Positions 53,853-62,541 of a stretch of 64,000 bases of DNA are shown piece by piece. This DNA comes from Enhydrobacter sp. (GTDB taxonomy: Bacteria > Pseudomonadota > Alphaproteobacteria > Reyranellales > Reyranellaceae): contig NZ_CP126889.1 of the NCBI RefSeq assembly GCF_030246845.1, forward strand, positions 2,522,995-2,586,994, written 5' to 3'. The position numbers were made by a program, and so were the translations under genes. Under the pieces are notes generated by a model. That model did no database searches and was not told where the DNA came from. It saw only the letters and a list, made by a program, of their open reading frames with translations. How positions within the stretch are numbered: the first letter of the stretch is position 1; each line of letters begins with the position of its first letter.

Positions 53853-54802
53853 GCCGGCAGCCGGCAGAGATAGTCGTGCGCCGCACTCGCGCTGTGTCGC
53901 GGGATCGCGTTCCGGCACGTCTCGTCGGCGAGGTCGCAGCGCTCGCGGAAGGCGCAGCCCGCGAAGCCTGCGCCGATGCGCGGCACCGTGCCGCGAATGG
54001 CGCCGAGCGGCTGGTCGCGCCGGATCTTGCCCGGCACCGGCACGCAGCGCAGCAGGCCTTGCGTGTAGGGATGGCGCGGATTGGCGAACAGCTCCGCCGT
54101 GGGCGCGCTCTCCACGACCTCGCCCGCGTACATGACCGACACCCGGGTGGCCACGCGGGCCACGATGCCGAGATCGTGGGTGATCAGCAGCAGTCCGAGG
54201 CCGAGATCGCGCTGCAGCCCGGCGAGCAGCCGCAGGATCTGCGCTTGCACCGTGACATCGAGCGCGGTCGTCGGCTCGTCGGCGATCAGAAGTCTCGGCT
54301 CGCACATCAGCGCCATGGCGATCATCACGCGCTGACGCAGGCCGCCCGAGAGCTGGTGCGGAAACTGGCCCAGTCTCATGCCCGGTGCCGTGATGCCGAC
54401 ACGCGCCAGCAGATCGGCCGCGCGGTCGGTGGCGGCGCGCTGGCTCGCGCCCTTGTGCCGGCGCAGCACCTCGGTCATCTGCGAGCCGATCGTGTAGGCG
54501 GGATTGAGGCTGGTCATCGGCTCCTGAAAGATCATGGCCATGGCGTTGCCGCGCAGCCGCGCCATGCCGCGCTCCGGCAGCTTCAGGAGATCCTGGCCCT
54601 CGAATGCCAGCCGCTCGGCGTGCCGCTCGCCGCCGCGCGCCAGGAGGTTCATCACCGCCAGCGCCGTCACCGACTTGCCGCAGCCCGATTCACCCACCAG
54701 GCAATGGGTCTCGCCGCGCGCCACCGCGAGCGAGGCGCCGCGCACCGCGGCCGTGGCGCGGAAATTCACCCGCAGGCGCTCGACCTCCAGCAGCGCCGTC
54801 AC
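53849..54802 (-). CDS. Peptide ABC transporter ATPase (DppD/OppD-like)
   Basis: 317 residues from GTG 54802, which overlaps the permease stop as GTGA. Walker [19 protein letters not shown], signature [15 protein letters not shown] and Walker [13 protein letters not shown] are present, followed by the peptide-ATPase C-terminal domain with [15 protein letters not shown]. It forms the second half of the ATPase heterodimer with the gene at 52920. Confidence 0.93.
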   Translation of the reverse strand: MTALLEVERLRVNFRATAAVRGASLAVARGETHCLVGESGCGKSVTALAVMNLLARGGERHAERLAFEGQDLLKLPERGMARLRGNAMAMIFQEPMTSLNPAYTIGSQMTEVLRRHKGASQRAATDRAADLLARVGITAPGMRLGQFPHQLSGGLRQRVMIAMALMCEPRLLIADEPTTALDVTVQAQILRLLAGLQRDLGLGLLLITHDLGIVARVATRVSVMYAGEVVESAPTAELFANPRHPYTQGLLRCVPVPGKIRRDQPLGAIRGTVPRIGAGFAGCAFRERCDLADETCRNAIPRHSASAAHDYLCRLPA

Positions 54803-55674
54803 GGCTCGGACCTCGCGCCGAACTGGTCGCGCAGGCCATCGCCCAGCAGGTTGATGCCAAGGACCAGCACGAACAGAGCGGCGCCCGGGATCATGATCAC
54901 CCAGGGGCTGAAGAACATGTAGTCCTTGGCCTCGGCGATCATCAGGCCCCACGACGGCAGCGGCGGCGGGACGCCGAGGCCGAGAAAGGAGAGCGCCGCC
55001 TCCAGGAGGATGGCGAGGGCGGCCTCGAGCGTGGCCACCACGACGAGGTGGCTCGCGATGTTGGGCAGCACCTCGCGCGCGAGGATGCGGAAGCGCGAGC
55101 AGCCGGCGCACCAGGCGGCGGCGACATAGTCGAGGTTGCGCACCTGCATCGTCGTGGCGCGCGACACGACGGCGAAGCGGTCCCATTGCAGCAGGCCGAG
55201 CGTGATCACCAGCAGCGTCATCGAGCTGCCGAGAAGGCCCACGACCGCCAGCGCCACCAGCACCACGGGAAGCGAGAGGCGCGTGGCGATCGCGAACATC
55301 ACGACATCGTCGGCTCGGCCGCCCAGGAAGCCGCCCAGCACGCCGAGCGTGATGCCGATCAGGCCCGAGACGACGCTCACGGTGACGCCGATCAGCATCG
55401 AGATGCGGCAACCCCAGATTAGCCGCGAAAGATAATCCCGGCCGAGCTGGTCGGTGCCCAGGAGATGGTGGGGATCCGATCCTTCCATCCAGAACGGCAC
55501 CAGCAGGCGCTTGCCGAGATCCTGCGCGAACGGATCGTGCGGCACGAGGAGCGGGGCGAAGACCGCGCAGAAGGCCGCGAGGCCGACGATGACGGCGCCG
55601 AACCAGGTGCCGGCGCTGCGCCAGCCGCGCCTCGGACCCCGCAAGGATTTTACTGCAGGTGCGGTAATGCTCAT
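54799..55674 (-). CDS. Peptide ABC transporter permease (DppC-like)
   Basis: 291 residues with six membrane segments and an N-terminal cytoplasmic part. HHLLGTDQLGRDYLSRLIWG is the hallmark of DppC/OppC, and the coupling helix lies in VRNLDYVAAAWCAGCSRFRIL. It overlaps both neighbours by four bases. Confidence 0.93.
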   Translation of the reverse strand: MSITAPAVKSLRGPRRGWRSAGTWFGAVIVGLAAFCAVFAPLLVPHDPFAQDLGKRLLVPFWMEGSDPHHLLGTDQLGRDYLSRLIWGCRISMLIGVTVSVVSGLIGITLGVLGGFLGGRADDVVMFAIATRLSLPVVLVALAVVGLLGSSMTLLVITLGLLQWDRFAVVSRATTMQVRNLDYVAAAWCAGCSRFRILAREVLPNIASHLVVVATLEAALAILLEAALSFLGLGVPPPLPSWGLMIAEAKDYMFFSPWVIMIPGAALFVLVLGINLLGDGLRDQFGARSEP

Positions 55675-56588
55675 GCGCGGCGCAGCCGCGGATCGAGGAC
55701 GGCGTTCATCAGGTCTGCGAACATGGTGAGCGCGACATAGATCACGGCGAGCACGAGCACAACGGATTGCACGACGGGAAAGTCGTTCTTGGCGATGCTC
55801 TCCCAGGCGAGGAAGCCCACGCCGTGCAGGGCGAAGACCTGCTCGATCACGATGGAGCCGCCCAGCATGAAGCCGAGCTGCACGGCGGCGATGGCCACCA
55901 CCGGGATGGCCGCGTTGCGCAGCGCATGCTTCAGGAGGATCGAGGCGCGCGACAGCCCCTTGGCGCGGGCCGTACGGATATAGTCCGAGCCCATCGCCTG
56001 GATCATGCCGGCGCGCGTGAGCCGGGTGAGGGCAGGGATCGCAGAGAAGGCCAGCACGACGCCGGGCATGATGTAGCTCTGCCAGGAGTCGGTGCCCGAG
56101 ATCGGCAGCCAGCCGAGCTTCAGGCCGAACAGGATCATCAGCAGCAGGCTGAGCCAGAAGGAGGGCATCGCCTGGCCGAGCAGCGCCACGAGCTGCACGA
56201 CCCGGTCGAGCGCCGTGTTCTCGCGCACCGCCGCCAGGATGCCGAGCGGCAGCGAGATCAGGAGCGCGATCACAAGCCCGGTCAGGCCGAGCGTCAGGGT
56301 CACCGGCATCCGCTCGCCGATCAGCGCCGACACCCGCGTCTTGAAAAAGTAGCTGTCCCCCAGGTCCCCGGTGGCCGCGCGGGCGGCCCAATCGAAGAAC
56401 TGGGTGATCAGGGGCCGATCGAGACCATAGGCCTTGCGGACCGCGTCCACGTCGGCCTGGGTCGCGTTCGGCCCGGCAATGGAAACGGCGAGATCACCCG
56501 AGAGTCGGGTGAGGACGAAGGCGAGGATCATCACCGTCGCCGCGACGAGCACGGCCACGATCAGCCGGCGAACAAGAAAACGAAGCAT
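55671..56588 (-). CDS. Peptide ABC transporter permease (DppB-like)
   Basis: 305 residues beginning LRFLVRRLIVAVLVAATVM, the usual DppB start; an in-frame ATG at 56678 would add 30 non-conserved residues. The periplasmic NATQADVDAVRKAYGLD and the coupling-helix segment GSDYIRTARAKGLSR are family motifs. It is the first gene of the reverse importer operon, divergent from the metalloprotease gene. Confidence 0.93.
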   Translation of the reverse strand: MLRFLVRRLIVAVLVAATVMILAFVLTRLSGDLAVSIAGPNATQADVDAVRKAYGLDRPLITQFFDWAARAATGDLGDSYFFKTRVSALIGERMPVTLTLGLTGLVIALLISLPLGILAAVRENTALDRVVQLVALLGQAMPSFWLSLLLMILFGLKLGWLPISGTDSWQSYIMPGVVLAFSAIPALTRLTRAGMIQAMGSDYIRTARAKGLSRASILLKHALRNAAIPVVAIAAVQLGFMLGGSIVIEQVFALHGVGFLAWESIAKNDFPVVQSVVLVLAVIYVALTMFADLMNAVLDPRLRRA

Positions 56589-56722
56589 GCGCGGCTCAAG
56601 CTTAAAGCGATTCGGACGGGAAGGCGACCCATCGAATTGCGTGCCGGCAGGCGGCGCAGACGGTGAATAATCGGTCATGCCGGGACCTTGGCGAGCGTCC
56701 CGGGCTGCGATATGGGGGAGGG

Positions 56723-57178
56723 ATGCCGGTCTTCACCAATCCGCGGCGCACGCCCAGTTTCGGTGTTGCGCCATCGCTGGAGGATATCGAAGCCATCGCC
56801 GCCGAGGCGCTGGCGACGATTCCGGAAGAGTTTCGTCGGCATGTCGGCAACGTCCGCATACAGGTCGACGACTTCCCATCGGACGAGGTCGAGAAGGCGA
56901 TGGAGCTCGACACGCCCTTCGACGTGCTCGGCCTCTACCAGGGCGTGTCGATGGTCGAGCGCGGCGCAGGCCATGTCGCCAACGACATCGACCGCATCTT
57001 CCTCTATCGCCGTCCGATCCTCGACTACTGGTGCGAGTCGCAGGAGGACCTGTCGCACATCGTGCGCCATGTGCTGATCCACGAGATCGGCCATCACTTC
57101 GGCCTGAGCGATGACGACATGGAAGCGATCGAGGCCAAGGCCGAGGAAGAGTCCAGGCGCGCCCGACCGAGCGCCTAG
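56723..57178 (+). CDS. Minimal zincin metallopeptidase-family protein
   Basis: 151 residues. The zinc motif HEIGHHFGLSDDDM (HExxHHxGxxDxxM) and the IFLYRRPILDYWCESQEDL segment identify the small PF06262-type minimal metalloproteases. It is probably cytoplasmic; peptidase activity is inferred from the motif. GGGAGGG directly precedes the ATG at 56723. It ends 113 bases before the regulator gene. Confidence 0.9.
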   Translation: MPVFTNPRRTPSFGVAPSLEDIEAIAAEALATIPEEFRRHVGNVRIQVDDFPSDEVEKAMELDTPFDVLGLYQGVSMVERGAGHVANDIDRIFLYRRPILDYWCESQEDLSHIVRHVLIHEIGHHFGLSDDDMEAIEAKAEEESRRARPSA

Positions 57179-57239
57179 CCGGCTGCTGGACGAGCGCGGC
57201 AGCCGAGGGCCGCTCGCCAGCAGACCTTTGCAAGCATCA

Positions 57240-57253
57240 TTGATCTAGATTAG
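57240..57253 (+). promoter_or_regulatory. FNR/FixK-like half-degenerate box upstream of the regulator
   Basis: TTGAT-CTAG-ATTAG compared with the FNR consensus TTGAT-N4-ATCAA: the left half is perfect and the right half matches three of five. It lies 38 bases before the regulator ATG and could mediate autoregulation. Confidence 0.4.
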
Positions 57254-57291
57254 CCTTGGAAGACCCGGGGAGGACGTCGGCGGGAGAAGCC

Positions 57292-58050
57292 ATGACGATC
57301 CCGAGTCCGTCCGATTTGAGTATTCTGAAGGGGCCCTTGATCGCCAAGCTGTCGCGGTTCGTCGATCTGACCGCGCGCGAGCGCGAGCACCTGGAGGACA
57401 TCCAGGCCGACTTCGTCAAGGTCCGGGCTGGCATCGATATCATGACCGCCGGTCATGCCTATCGGCATGTCTGCGTCCTGAATCGCGGCATGGCGATCCG
57501 CTACAAGGTGCTTCACGACGGACGACGGCAGATCCTCAGCCTCGTCCTGCCCGGCGACTTCGTCGGCCTGCCGGGCAGCCTGTTCGACAATTGCCTGTAC
57601 TCGATCGCGAGTCTGACCGAGGCTGTCGCCTGCTCCATTCCCTTCACCACGTTGTTCGACCTCTTCCAGCGCTATCCACGGCTGGGCACGGCCATGTTCT
57701 GGCTGGCCGGCCACGAGGCGGCGCTCTACGCCGAGCATTTGATCCGGGTCGGCCGCCAATCGGCCTATGAGCGCGTCGCACATCTTCTGCTGGAGCTGCT
57801 GTTTCGTTTGCAGATCGTCGGATTTGCCGCCGACGATCACTCCTACGCCCTGCCGATGACGCAGGAACTCATGGCCGATGCACTGGGGCTCAGCGTGCCG
57901 CACGTCAACCGCACGTTGCGCCGGCTGCGCGAAGACGGCCTGATCGCGATCGAAGGAACGCGGCTTATCTGCCTCGATGTTTCGGCGCTCGCCCGGGTCT
58001 CGGACTTCGACCGCGCAAATCTCGGCCGGCTGCGTATTCCAGGGCTATAG
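57292..58050 (+). CDS. Crp/Fnr-family transcription regulator
   Basis: 252 residues. A cyclic-nucleotide-binding-like beta-roll (about 20-140, with LSLVLPGDFVGLPGSLF) is followed by a long dimerisation helix and a winged HTH with MTQELMADALGLSVPHVNRTLRRL. The recognition helix has His and Asn where FNR has Glu and Ser (E-SR), so the half-site may differ. There is no FNR-type N-terminal cysteine cluster. Near-FNR boxes lie on both sides, and the sugar-type ABC operon follows, its probable target. Confidence 0.9.
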   Translation: MTIPSPSDLSILKGPLIAKLSRFVDLTAREREHLEDIQADFVKVRAGIDIMTAGHAYRHVCVLNRGMAIRYKVLHDGRRQILSLVLPGDFVGLPGSLFDNCLYSIASLTEAVACSIPFTTLFDLFQRYPRLGTAMFWLAGHEAALYAEHLIRVGRQSAYERVAHLLLELLFRLQIVGFAADDHSYALPMTQELMADALGLSVPHVNRTLRRLREDGLIAIEGTRLICLDVSALARVSDFDRANLGRLRIPGL

Positions 58051-58074
58051 CCCCCTATTAGTAGTTCTGCGGTC

Positions 58075-58088
58075 TTAATTTAGATCAA
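58075..58088 (+). promoter_or_regulatory. FNR/FixK-like box before the ABC importer operon
   Basis: TTAAT-TTAG-ATCAA matches the palindrome TTGAT-N4-ATCAA at nine of ten positions. It lies 158 bases upstream of the binding-protein ATG, between the regulator and the transporter it may control. Confidence 0.5.
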
Positions 58089-58245
58089 CGATTTAGGCTA
58101 AGGCGGCCGCTTCCGCGTTGCGGCAGCGTGTTTCGGCCAACTGGGGAGGCGCTTGCCGATTCGAGCCGATCGGCGTGGTCAAACTCGATCTCCGCGACAT
58201 CAAGGGAAGCGCACGGCGACAACGAAAACCATTAGGAGGCGACGC

Positions 58246-59601
58246 ATGCGCATGGGAAAGAAGACGGGTCTTCGCACCGTCTCACGGCGAATGTTCCTGC
58301 AGAAGACCGGCGCCGTGGCCGGTACCTTGGGCCTTGCGCCGGCGATTGGCGCGCCGTTCGTGTCGAGGGCGCTGGCCGACACCAAGACCCTCAAGATCAT
58401 CCAGTGGAGCCACTTCGTCCCTGCATACGACACGTGGATCGACGGCTTCGTCCACGAATGGGGGAAGAAGAACGGTATCGACGCCACCATCGACCACATC
58501 CCACATCTCGAGCTGCCGGCGCGCGCGGCGGCCGAGGTCAGCGCCCGGGCGGGCCACGACATCTTCGGCTTCAACGGATCGGGCGGCCCGCACCTCTTCG
58601 AGAAGAGCACCATGGACATGACGCCCCTGGTGGAGGAGCTGGAGAAGAAGTACGGCAAGGTCAGCAAGATCGGCCAGCAGGTCGCCTACGACACCACGAC
58701 GAAAAAGTGGGTCGCGTTCCCCGACTACTATATCGACTTCCCGGTCCTGTACCGCAAGGATCTGTGGGACGAGATCGGCATGAAGCCCGACACTTGGGAC
58801 GATGTGCGCAAGGGAGGTGCCAAGCTGAAGGCCAAGGGCCATCCAGTCGGCATCGGCCTTGGCCATTCGGTCGATCCGAACAACTCCTACAACAGCATGC
58901 TGTGGAGCTACGGCGCCTCCTACTGCGACGATACCGGCAAGAAGGTCACCCTCGACTCGAAGGAGACCCTCGAGGTCGTGAAGTTCGTCAAGGCGCTCTA
59001 CACGGAGGCCGAGACGCCCGAGGTGCTGTCGTGGGACGACTCCAGCAACAACCGCTTCCTCGCGTCAGGCCGCGGCTCGATGATCCACAATCCGATTTCG
59101 GCCTACCGCACCATCCAGAAATCGAACCCGGCGCTCGCCGACAAGATCTTCGTGCTGAAGACCCCCGCCGGGCCGGTGCGTCGTCTCGCCGCCGGCGCTC
59201 CGAACTCCTACATCATCTGGGATTTCGCGAAGAACAAGGAGGCGGCGACCGCCTTCCTCAAGGACTATTGCGCCCACTGGAAGGACGCCTTCATCGCCGC
59301 CACGGGGTACAACCATCCCCTGTTCCCGAACCTGGTGCCGAAGCCGATGCCGATCTTCTCGGACGATCCCACGTCGCATCCGTCCGACAAGCTGAAGGTG
59401 CTGGAGACGGCCGACGACTGGTGCGTCGTCTTCGGCTATCCGGGACCGGCGAGCCCGGCGGCCGACGAGGTCGCCAACAACTTCATCATTCCTGACATGA
59501 TGGCCAAGGCCGCGACCGGCAAGATGACGCCGGAGGAAGCGGTGAAGTGGGCGACCCAGGAGGTCGAGGGCATCTACAAGAAGTGGGCTGGCCGTACCTA
59601 A
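58246..59601 (+). CDS. CUT1-type ABC extracellular solute-binding protein
   Basis: 451 residues. VSRRMFLQKTGAVAGTLGL is a twin-arginine signal, cleavage probably after SRALA. The mature protein is a family 1 solute-binding protein with LKIIQWSHFVPAYDTWIDGF and the FPDYYIDFPVLYRKDLWDEI hinge segment. It should bind a sugar, polyol or related compound and feed the adjacent permeases. TAGGAGG precedes the ATG. A stable hairpin follows the gene. Confidence 0.92.
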   Translation: MRMGKKTGLRTVSRRMFLQKTGAVAGTLGLAPAIGAPFVSRALADTKTLKIIQWSHFVPAYDTWIDGFVHEWGKKNGIDATIDHIPHLELPARAAAEVSARAGHDIFGFNGSGGPHLFEKSTMDMTPLVEELEKKYGKVSKIGQQVAYDTTTKKWVAFPDYYIDFPVLYRKDLWDEIGMKPDTWDDVRKGGAKLKAKGHPVGIGLGHSVDPNNSYNSMLWSYGASYCDDTGKKVTLDSKETLEVVKFVKALYTEAETPEVLSWDDSSNNRFLASGRGSMIHNPISAYRTIQKSNPALADKIFVLKTPAGPVRRLAAGAPNSYIIWDFAKNKEAATAFLKDYCAHWKDAFIAATGYNHPLFPNLVPKPMPIFSDDPTSHPSDKLKVLETADDWCVVFGYPGPASPAADEVANNFIIPDMMAKAATGKMTPEEAVKWATQEVEGIYKKWAGRT

Positions 59602-59634
59602 AGGCCGGATTCCCATCGGATCGTCCGTCTCTCT

Positions 59635-59665
59635 CCGCGGTGGCGCCCCGACGGCGCCGCCGCGG
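59635..59665 (+). terminator. Stable intercistronic hairpin
   Basis: CCGCGGTGGCGCC (59635-59647) pairs with GGCGCCGCCGCGG (59653-59665), 12 Watson-Crick pairs and one G-T, with a 5-base loop. There is no U-tract, so it more likely protects the binding-protein mRNA or partly stops transcription than acts as a full terminator. Confidence 0.6.
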
Positions 59666-59727
59666 CACGGCGAGCGTTACCCGGGCGCCCTTCACGCGCA
59701 AATCGACCTATATTGAGGAAACGCAAG

Positions 59728-60765
59728 ATGGCAATAGTCGCGGCCAGCCACATAAAGAAGCAATTCGGCGACGTCTTTGCCGTGAACGACATCAGCCTGT
59801 CGGTGCACGATGGTGAGTTTCTCGTCCTGCTGGGCCCTTCGGGTTGCGGCAAGACCACTTTCCTGCGCATCCTTGCGGGCCTCGAGCACCAGACCTCGGG
59901 CGATGTCCTGATCGGCGGCGAGGTCGTGAACGAGATGCCGCCGCGCGCGCGGGGCATCGCCATGGTGTTCCAGAGCTACGGCCTCTATCCGCACCTCACC
60001 GTGGCGAACAACATTGCCTTTCCGTTGCGCACCCAGAAGACACCGCGCGCCGAGATCGCGCGCAAGGTCGAATGGGCGACCAAGCTGCTGAGTATCGATC
60101 ACCTGCGCAACCGCAAGCCGCGGCAGCTTTCGGGTGGCGAGCGCCAGCGCGTCGCCCTGGCGCGCGCGCTCGTGCGCGAGCCGACCGTGTTCCTGCTCGA
60201 CGAGCCCCTCAGCAACCTCGACGCCAAGCTGAGAACGAGTGCGCGCAGCGAGCTGAAGCAGTTCCAGCAGATGGTGCAGACGAGCACGGTGTATGTCACG
60301 CACGATCAGGTCGAAGCCATGGGCATGGGCGATCGTATCGCCGTGATCGACCATGGCACGCTGCGCCAGCTCGGCACGCCGACGGAGATCTATGACAGGC
60401 CGGCCGACGAGTTCGTGGCCACCTTCCTCGGCACGCCGCCGATGAATCTCATCGAACGCGACGGCGGGTCGCTGGGCTTCCGGCCGGAACACTTCCTGCC
60501 GCGCGAGATGCTGAACGGATCGGCGCTCGCCGAGTTTCCGTTCGTCGTCGAGCGCATGGAGTATCTCGGGTCCGAGCGGGTTCTTTATGGCACGATCGTG
60601 GGCCGCACGGCGAAGCGTGTGATTACCGCCAAGCTGCCTGCTCATGCCGCCAGCGACGGCATCCATGCCGGCAACAAGCATGCCTTCGCCGTGCGTCGAA
60701 GCGAATTGCACTTCTTCGGTCCCGACGGACGCCGCGTCGAAGGCGGCCAGGGAGCACTCCAATGA
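59728..60765 (+). CDS. CUT1 ABC transporter ATPase (MalK/UgpC-like)
   Basis: 345 residues. Walker A LGPSGCGKTT, Q-loop FQSYGLYPHL, signature LSGGERQRVALARAL, Walker B FLLDEPLSNLD and H-loop VTHDQVEAM are intact. A C-terminal TOBE-like domain (RPEHFLPREM, then EYLGSERVLYG) is shorter than in MalK. ATG 59728 is preferred over a start at 59713. Its stop overlaps the first permease start by four bases. Confidence 0.94.
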   Translation: MAIVAASHIKKQFGDVFAVNDISLSVHDGEFLVLLGPSGCGKTTFLRILAGLEHQTSGDVLIGGEVVNEMPPRARGIAMVFQSYGLYPHLTVANNIAFPLRTQKTPRAEIARKVEWATKLLSIDHLRNRKPRQLSGGERQRVALARALVREPTVFLLDEPLSNLDAKLRTSARSELKQFQQMVQTSTVYVTHDQVEAMGMGDRIAVIDHGTLRQLGTPTEIYDRPADEFVATFLGTPPMNLIERDGGSLGFRPEHFLPREMLNGSALAEFPFVVERMEYLGSERVLYGTIVGRTAKRVITAKLPAHAASDGIHAGNKHAFAVRRSELHFFGPDGRRVEGGQGALQ

Positions 60766-61694
60766 CCGCAATCGCCGAGCCCCGCCGCCGCGCCGTAGCA
60801 CGCCGGCCGCGCTTCCTGCTCGACCGCACCGAGTTCATGGGGCCGATGTTCATCGCCCCGGCAGTCCTTTACGTTTTCGCGCTCGTCGGGCTGCCCTTCC
60901 TGCTCGCGCTCTATTACAGCGTGAGCGCCTATTCGATCTTCGATCCCAGCTACCGGTTCGTGGGGCTCAAGAACCTGTACGACGTGTTCGAGAGCGACAT
61001 CTTCCGGCACGCTCTCTGGAACACACTGATGTTCACGATCGGCTCGCAGGCCATCGGCCTGCTGCTGGGCAAGATCGGTGCCATGCTGCTGATGAAGGAG
61101 TTCCCCGGGCGCGGCCTCGCACGCGCGCTGGTCATCCTGCCCTGGGCGGTCCCGATATCGCTCGCGACCCTCGCCTGGAAGTGGATGTTCGATTCCCTCT
61201 ACAGCGTCATCAACTGGACCCTGGTCGCCGCCGGCCTGGTCGACGTCGCCAACCAGCCGCAGTGGCTGGGCCAGCAGGACCTGGCATTCGCTGCAGTCAT
61301 GACGGTTCAGGCCTGGCGGCTGTTTCCGTTCGGCGTGATCATCTTCCTCGCCGGCTACGCATCGGTGCCGAAGGATGTGCTCGATGCGGCGACTGTCGAC
61401 GGAGCCGGCTTCTGGCGGCGGAACTACCAGATCATCATGCCGATCATCGCGCCGATCGTGGTGATCGCCCTGATCTTCGGCACCGTCTTCACCTTCACGG
61501 ACCTGAGCGTCGTCTATCTCCTGACCATGGGGGGGCCGATGAACAGCACCCAGGTGCTGGGCTCGCTCGCCTTCCAGGTCGGCATCCTGTCGGGCGACGT
61601 CGCGCACGGGGCAATGATCTGCCTGTTCATGTTCCCGTTCCTGCTGGTGGCGGTGATCGTGATGCTGCGCGCACTGCGCCGCCGGGAGATCTGA
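60762..61694 (+). CDS. CUT1 ABC transporter permease (UgpA/MalF-like)
   Basis: 310 residues with six membrane segments. YRFVGLKNLYDVFESDIFRHA is the typical periplasmic region and the EAA-like coupling loop is DVLDAATVDGAGFWRRNYQIIMP. It pairs with the following permease to form the channel. The next gene starts one base after its stop. Confidence 0.94.
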   Translation: MTAIAEPRRRAVARRPRFLLDRTEFMGPMFIAPAVLYVFALVGLPFLLALYYSVSAYSIFDPSYRFVGLKNLYDVFESDIFRHALWNTLMFTIGSQAIGLLLGKIGAMLLMKEFPGRGLARALVILPWAVPISLATLAWKWMFDSLYSVINWTLVAAGLVDVANQPQWLGQQDLAFAAVMTVQAWRLFPFGVIIFLAGYASVPKDVLDAATVDGAGFWRRNYQIIMPIIAPIVVIALIFGTVFTFTDLSVVYLLTMGGPMNSTQVLGSLAFQVGILSGDVAHGAMICLFMFPFLLVAVIVMLRALRRREI

Positions 61695-61695
61695 C

Positions 61696-62541
61696 ATGAA
61701 CGCGGTTGCACGCCGGATCGGCCTGACGGGCTCCTTCTACAGCGCGGTCGTGGTGCTGGTGCTGTTTGCCGCCTTCCCGTTCTACTGGATGCTGATCACG
61801 AGCTTCAAGGCGGACGGCGACCTCTACAATCTCCAGTCCATTCCCTACTGGTTCAACGCGCCGCCGACGCTCGAGCATATCGAGTATCTCTTGCAGAAGA
61901 CGCTGTTCCTGCGTTGGGTCCTGAACACCGCGATCATCGGGGTGTGCGTGGTCGCCATCACCCTGGTCGTCTCGTTGCCGGCCGGCTACAGCCTCGCCCG
62001 GCTGCCGGGCCGCGGCGCCGAGAATCTCGGCATCGGCATCTTCCTCACCTATCTGGTGCCGTCGACCCTGCTTTTCCTGCCGCTGGCCCGGATCGTTTCG
62101 TGGCTCGGCCTCCAGGACTCGATCTGGTCGCTGGTGGTCGTCTATCCGACCTTCACGATTCCGTTCTGCACCTGGCTGCTCATGGGCTTCTTCAAGTCGA
62201 TCCCGCGCGAGATCGACGAGGCTGCCATCGTCGACGGCTGCACGATGCCGGGTGCGTTCGTGAAGACCATCCTGCCGCTGTCCCTGCCGGCGATCCTGAC
62301 CGTGGTGATCTTCGCCTTCACGCTCACCATGCAAGAGTTCGTCTACGCCCTGACCTTCATCTCCTCCTCCGACCAGAAGCCCGTCACGCTGGGCGTGGCG
62401 ACCGATCTCGTTCGCGGCGATGTCTACTACTGGGGCGAGCTGATGGCGGCCGCCCTGATCACCAGCATTCCAGTCGCCATCGCCTACAACCTCTTCCTCG
62501 ACCGCTTCATCAGCGGCATCACCGGCGGCGCGGTCAAGTAG
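61696..62541 (+). CDS. CUT1 ABC transporter permease (UgpE/MalG-like)
   Basis: 281 residues with six membrane segments. FPFYWMLITSFKADGDLYN opens the protein and the EAA loop is EIDEAAIVDGCTMPGAFVKTILP, both typical of MalG/UgpE. It completes a four-gene importer (binding protein, ATPase, two permeases). Its 3' end overlaps the convergent DUF1254 gene by eight bases. Confidence 0.94.
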   Translation: MNAVARRIGLTGSFYSAVVVLVLFAAFPFYWMLITSFKADGDLYNLQSIPYWFNAPPTLEHIEYLLQKTLFLRWVLNTAIIGVCVVAITLVVSLPAGYSLARLPGRGAENLGIGIFLTYLVPSTLLFLPLARIVSWLGLQDSIWSLVVVYPTFTIPFCTWLLMGFFKSIPREIDEAAIVDGCTMPGAFVKTILPLSLPAILTVVIFAFTLTMQEFVYALTFISSSDQKPVTLGVATDLVRGDVYYWGELMAAALITSIPVAIAYNLFLDRFISGITGGAVK

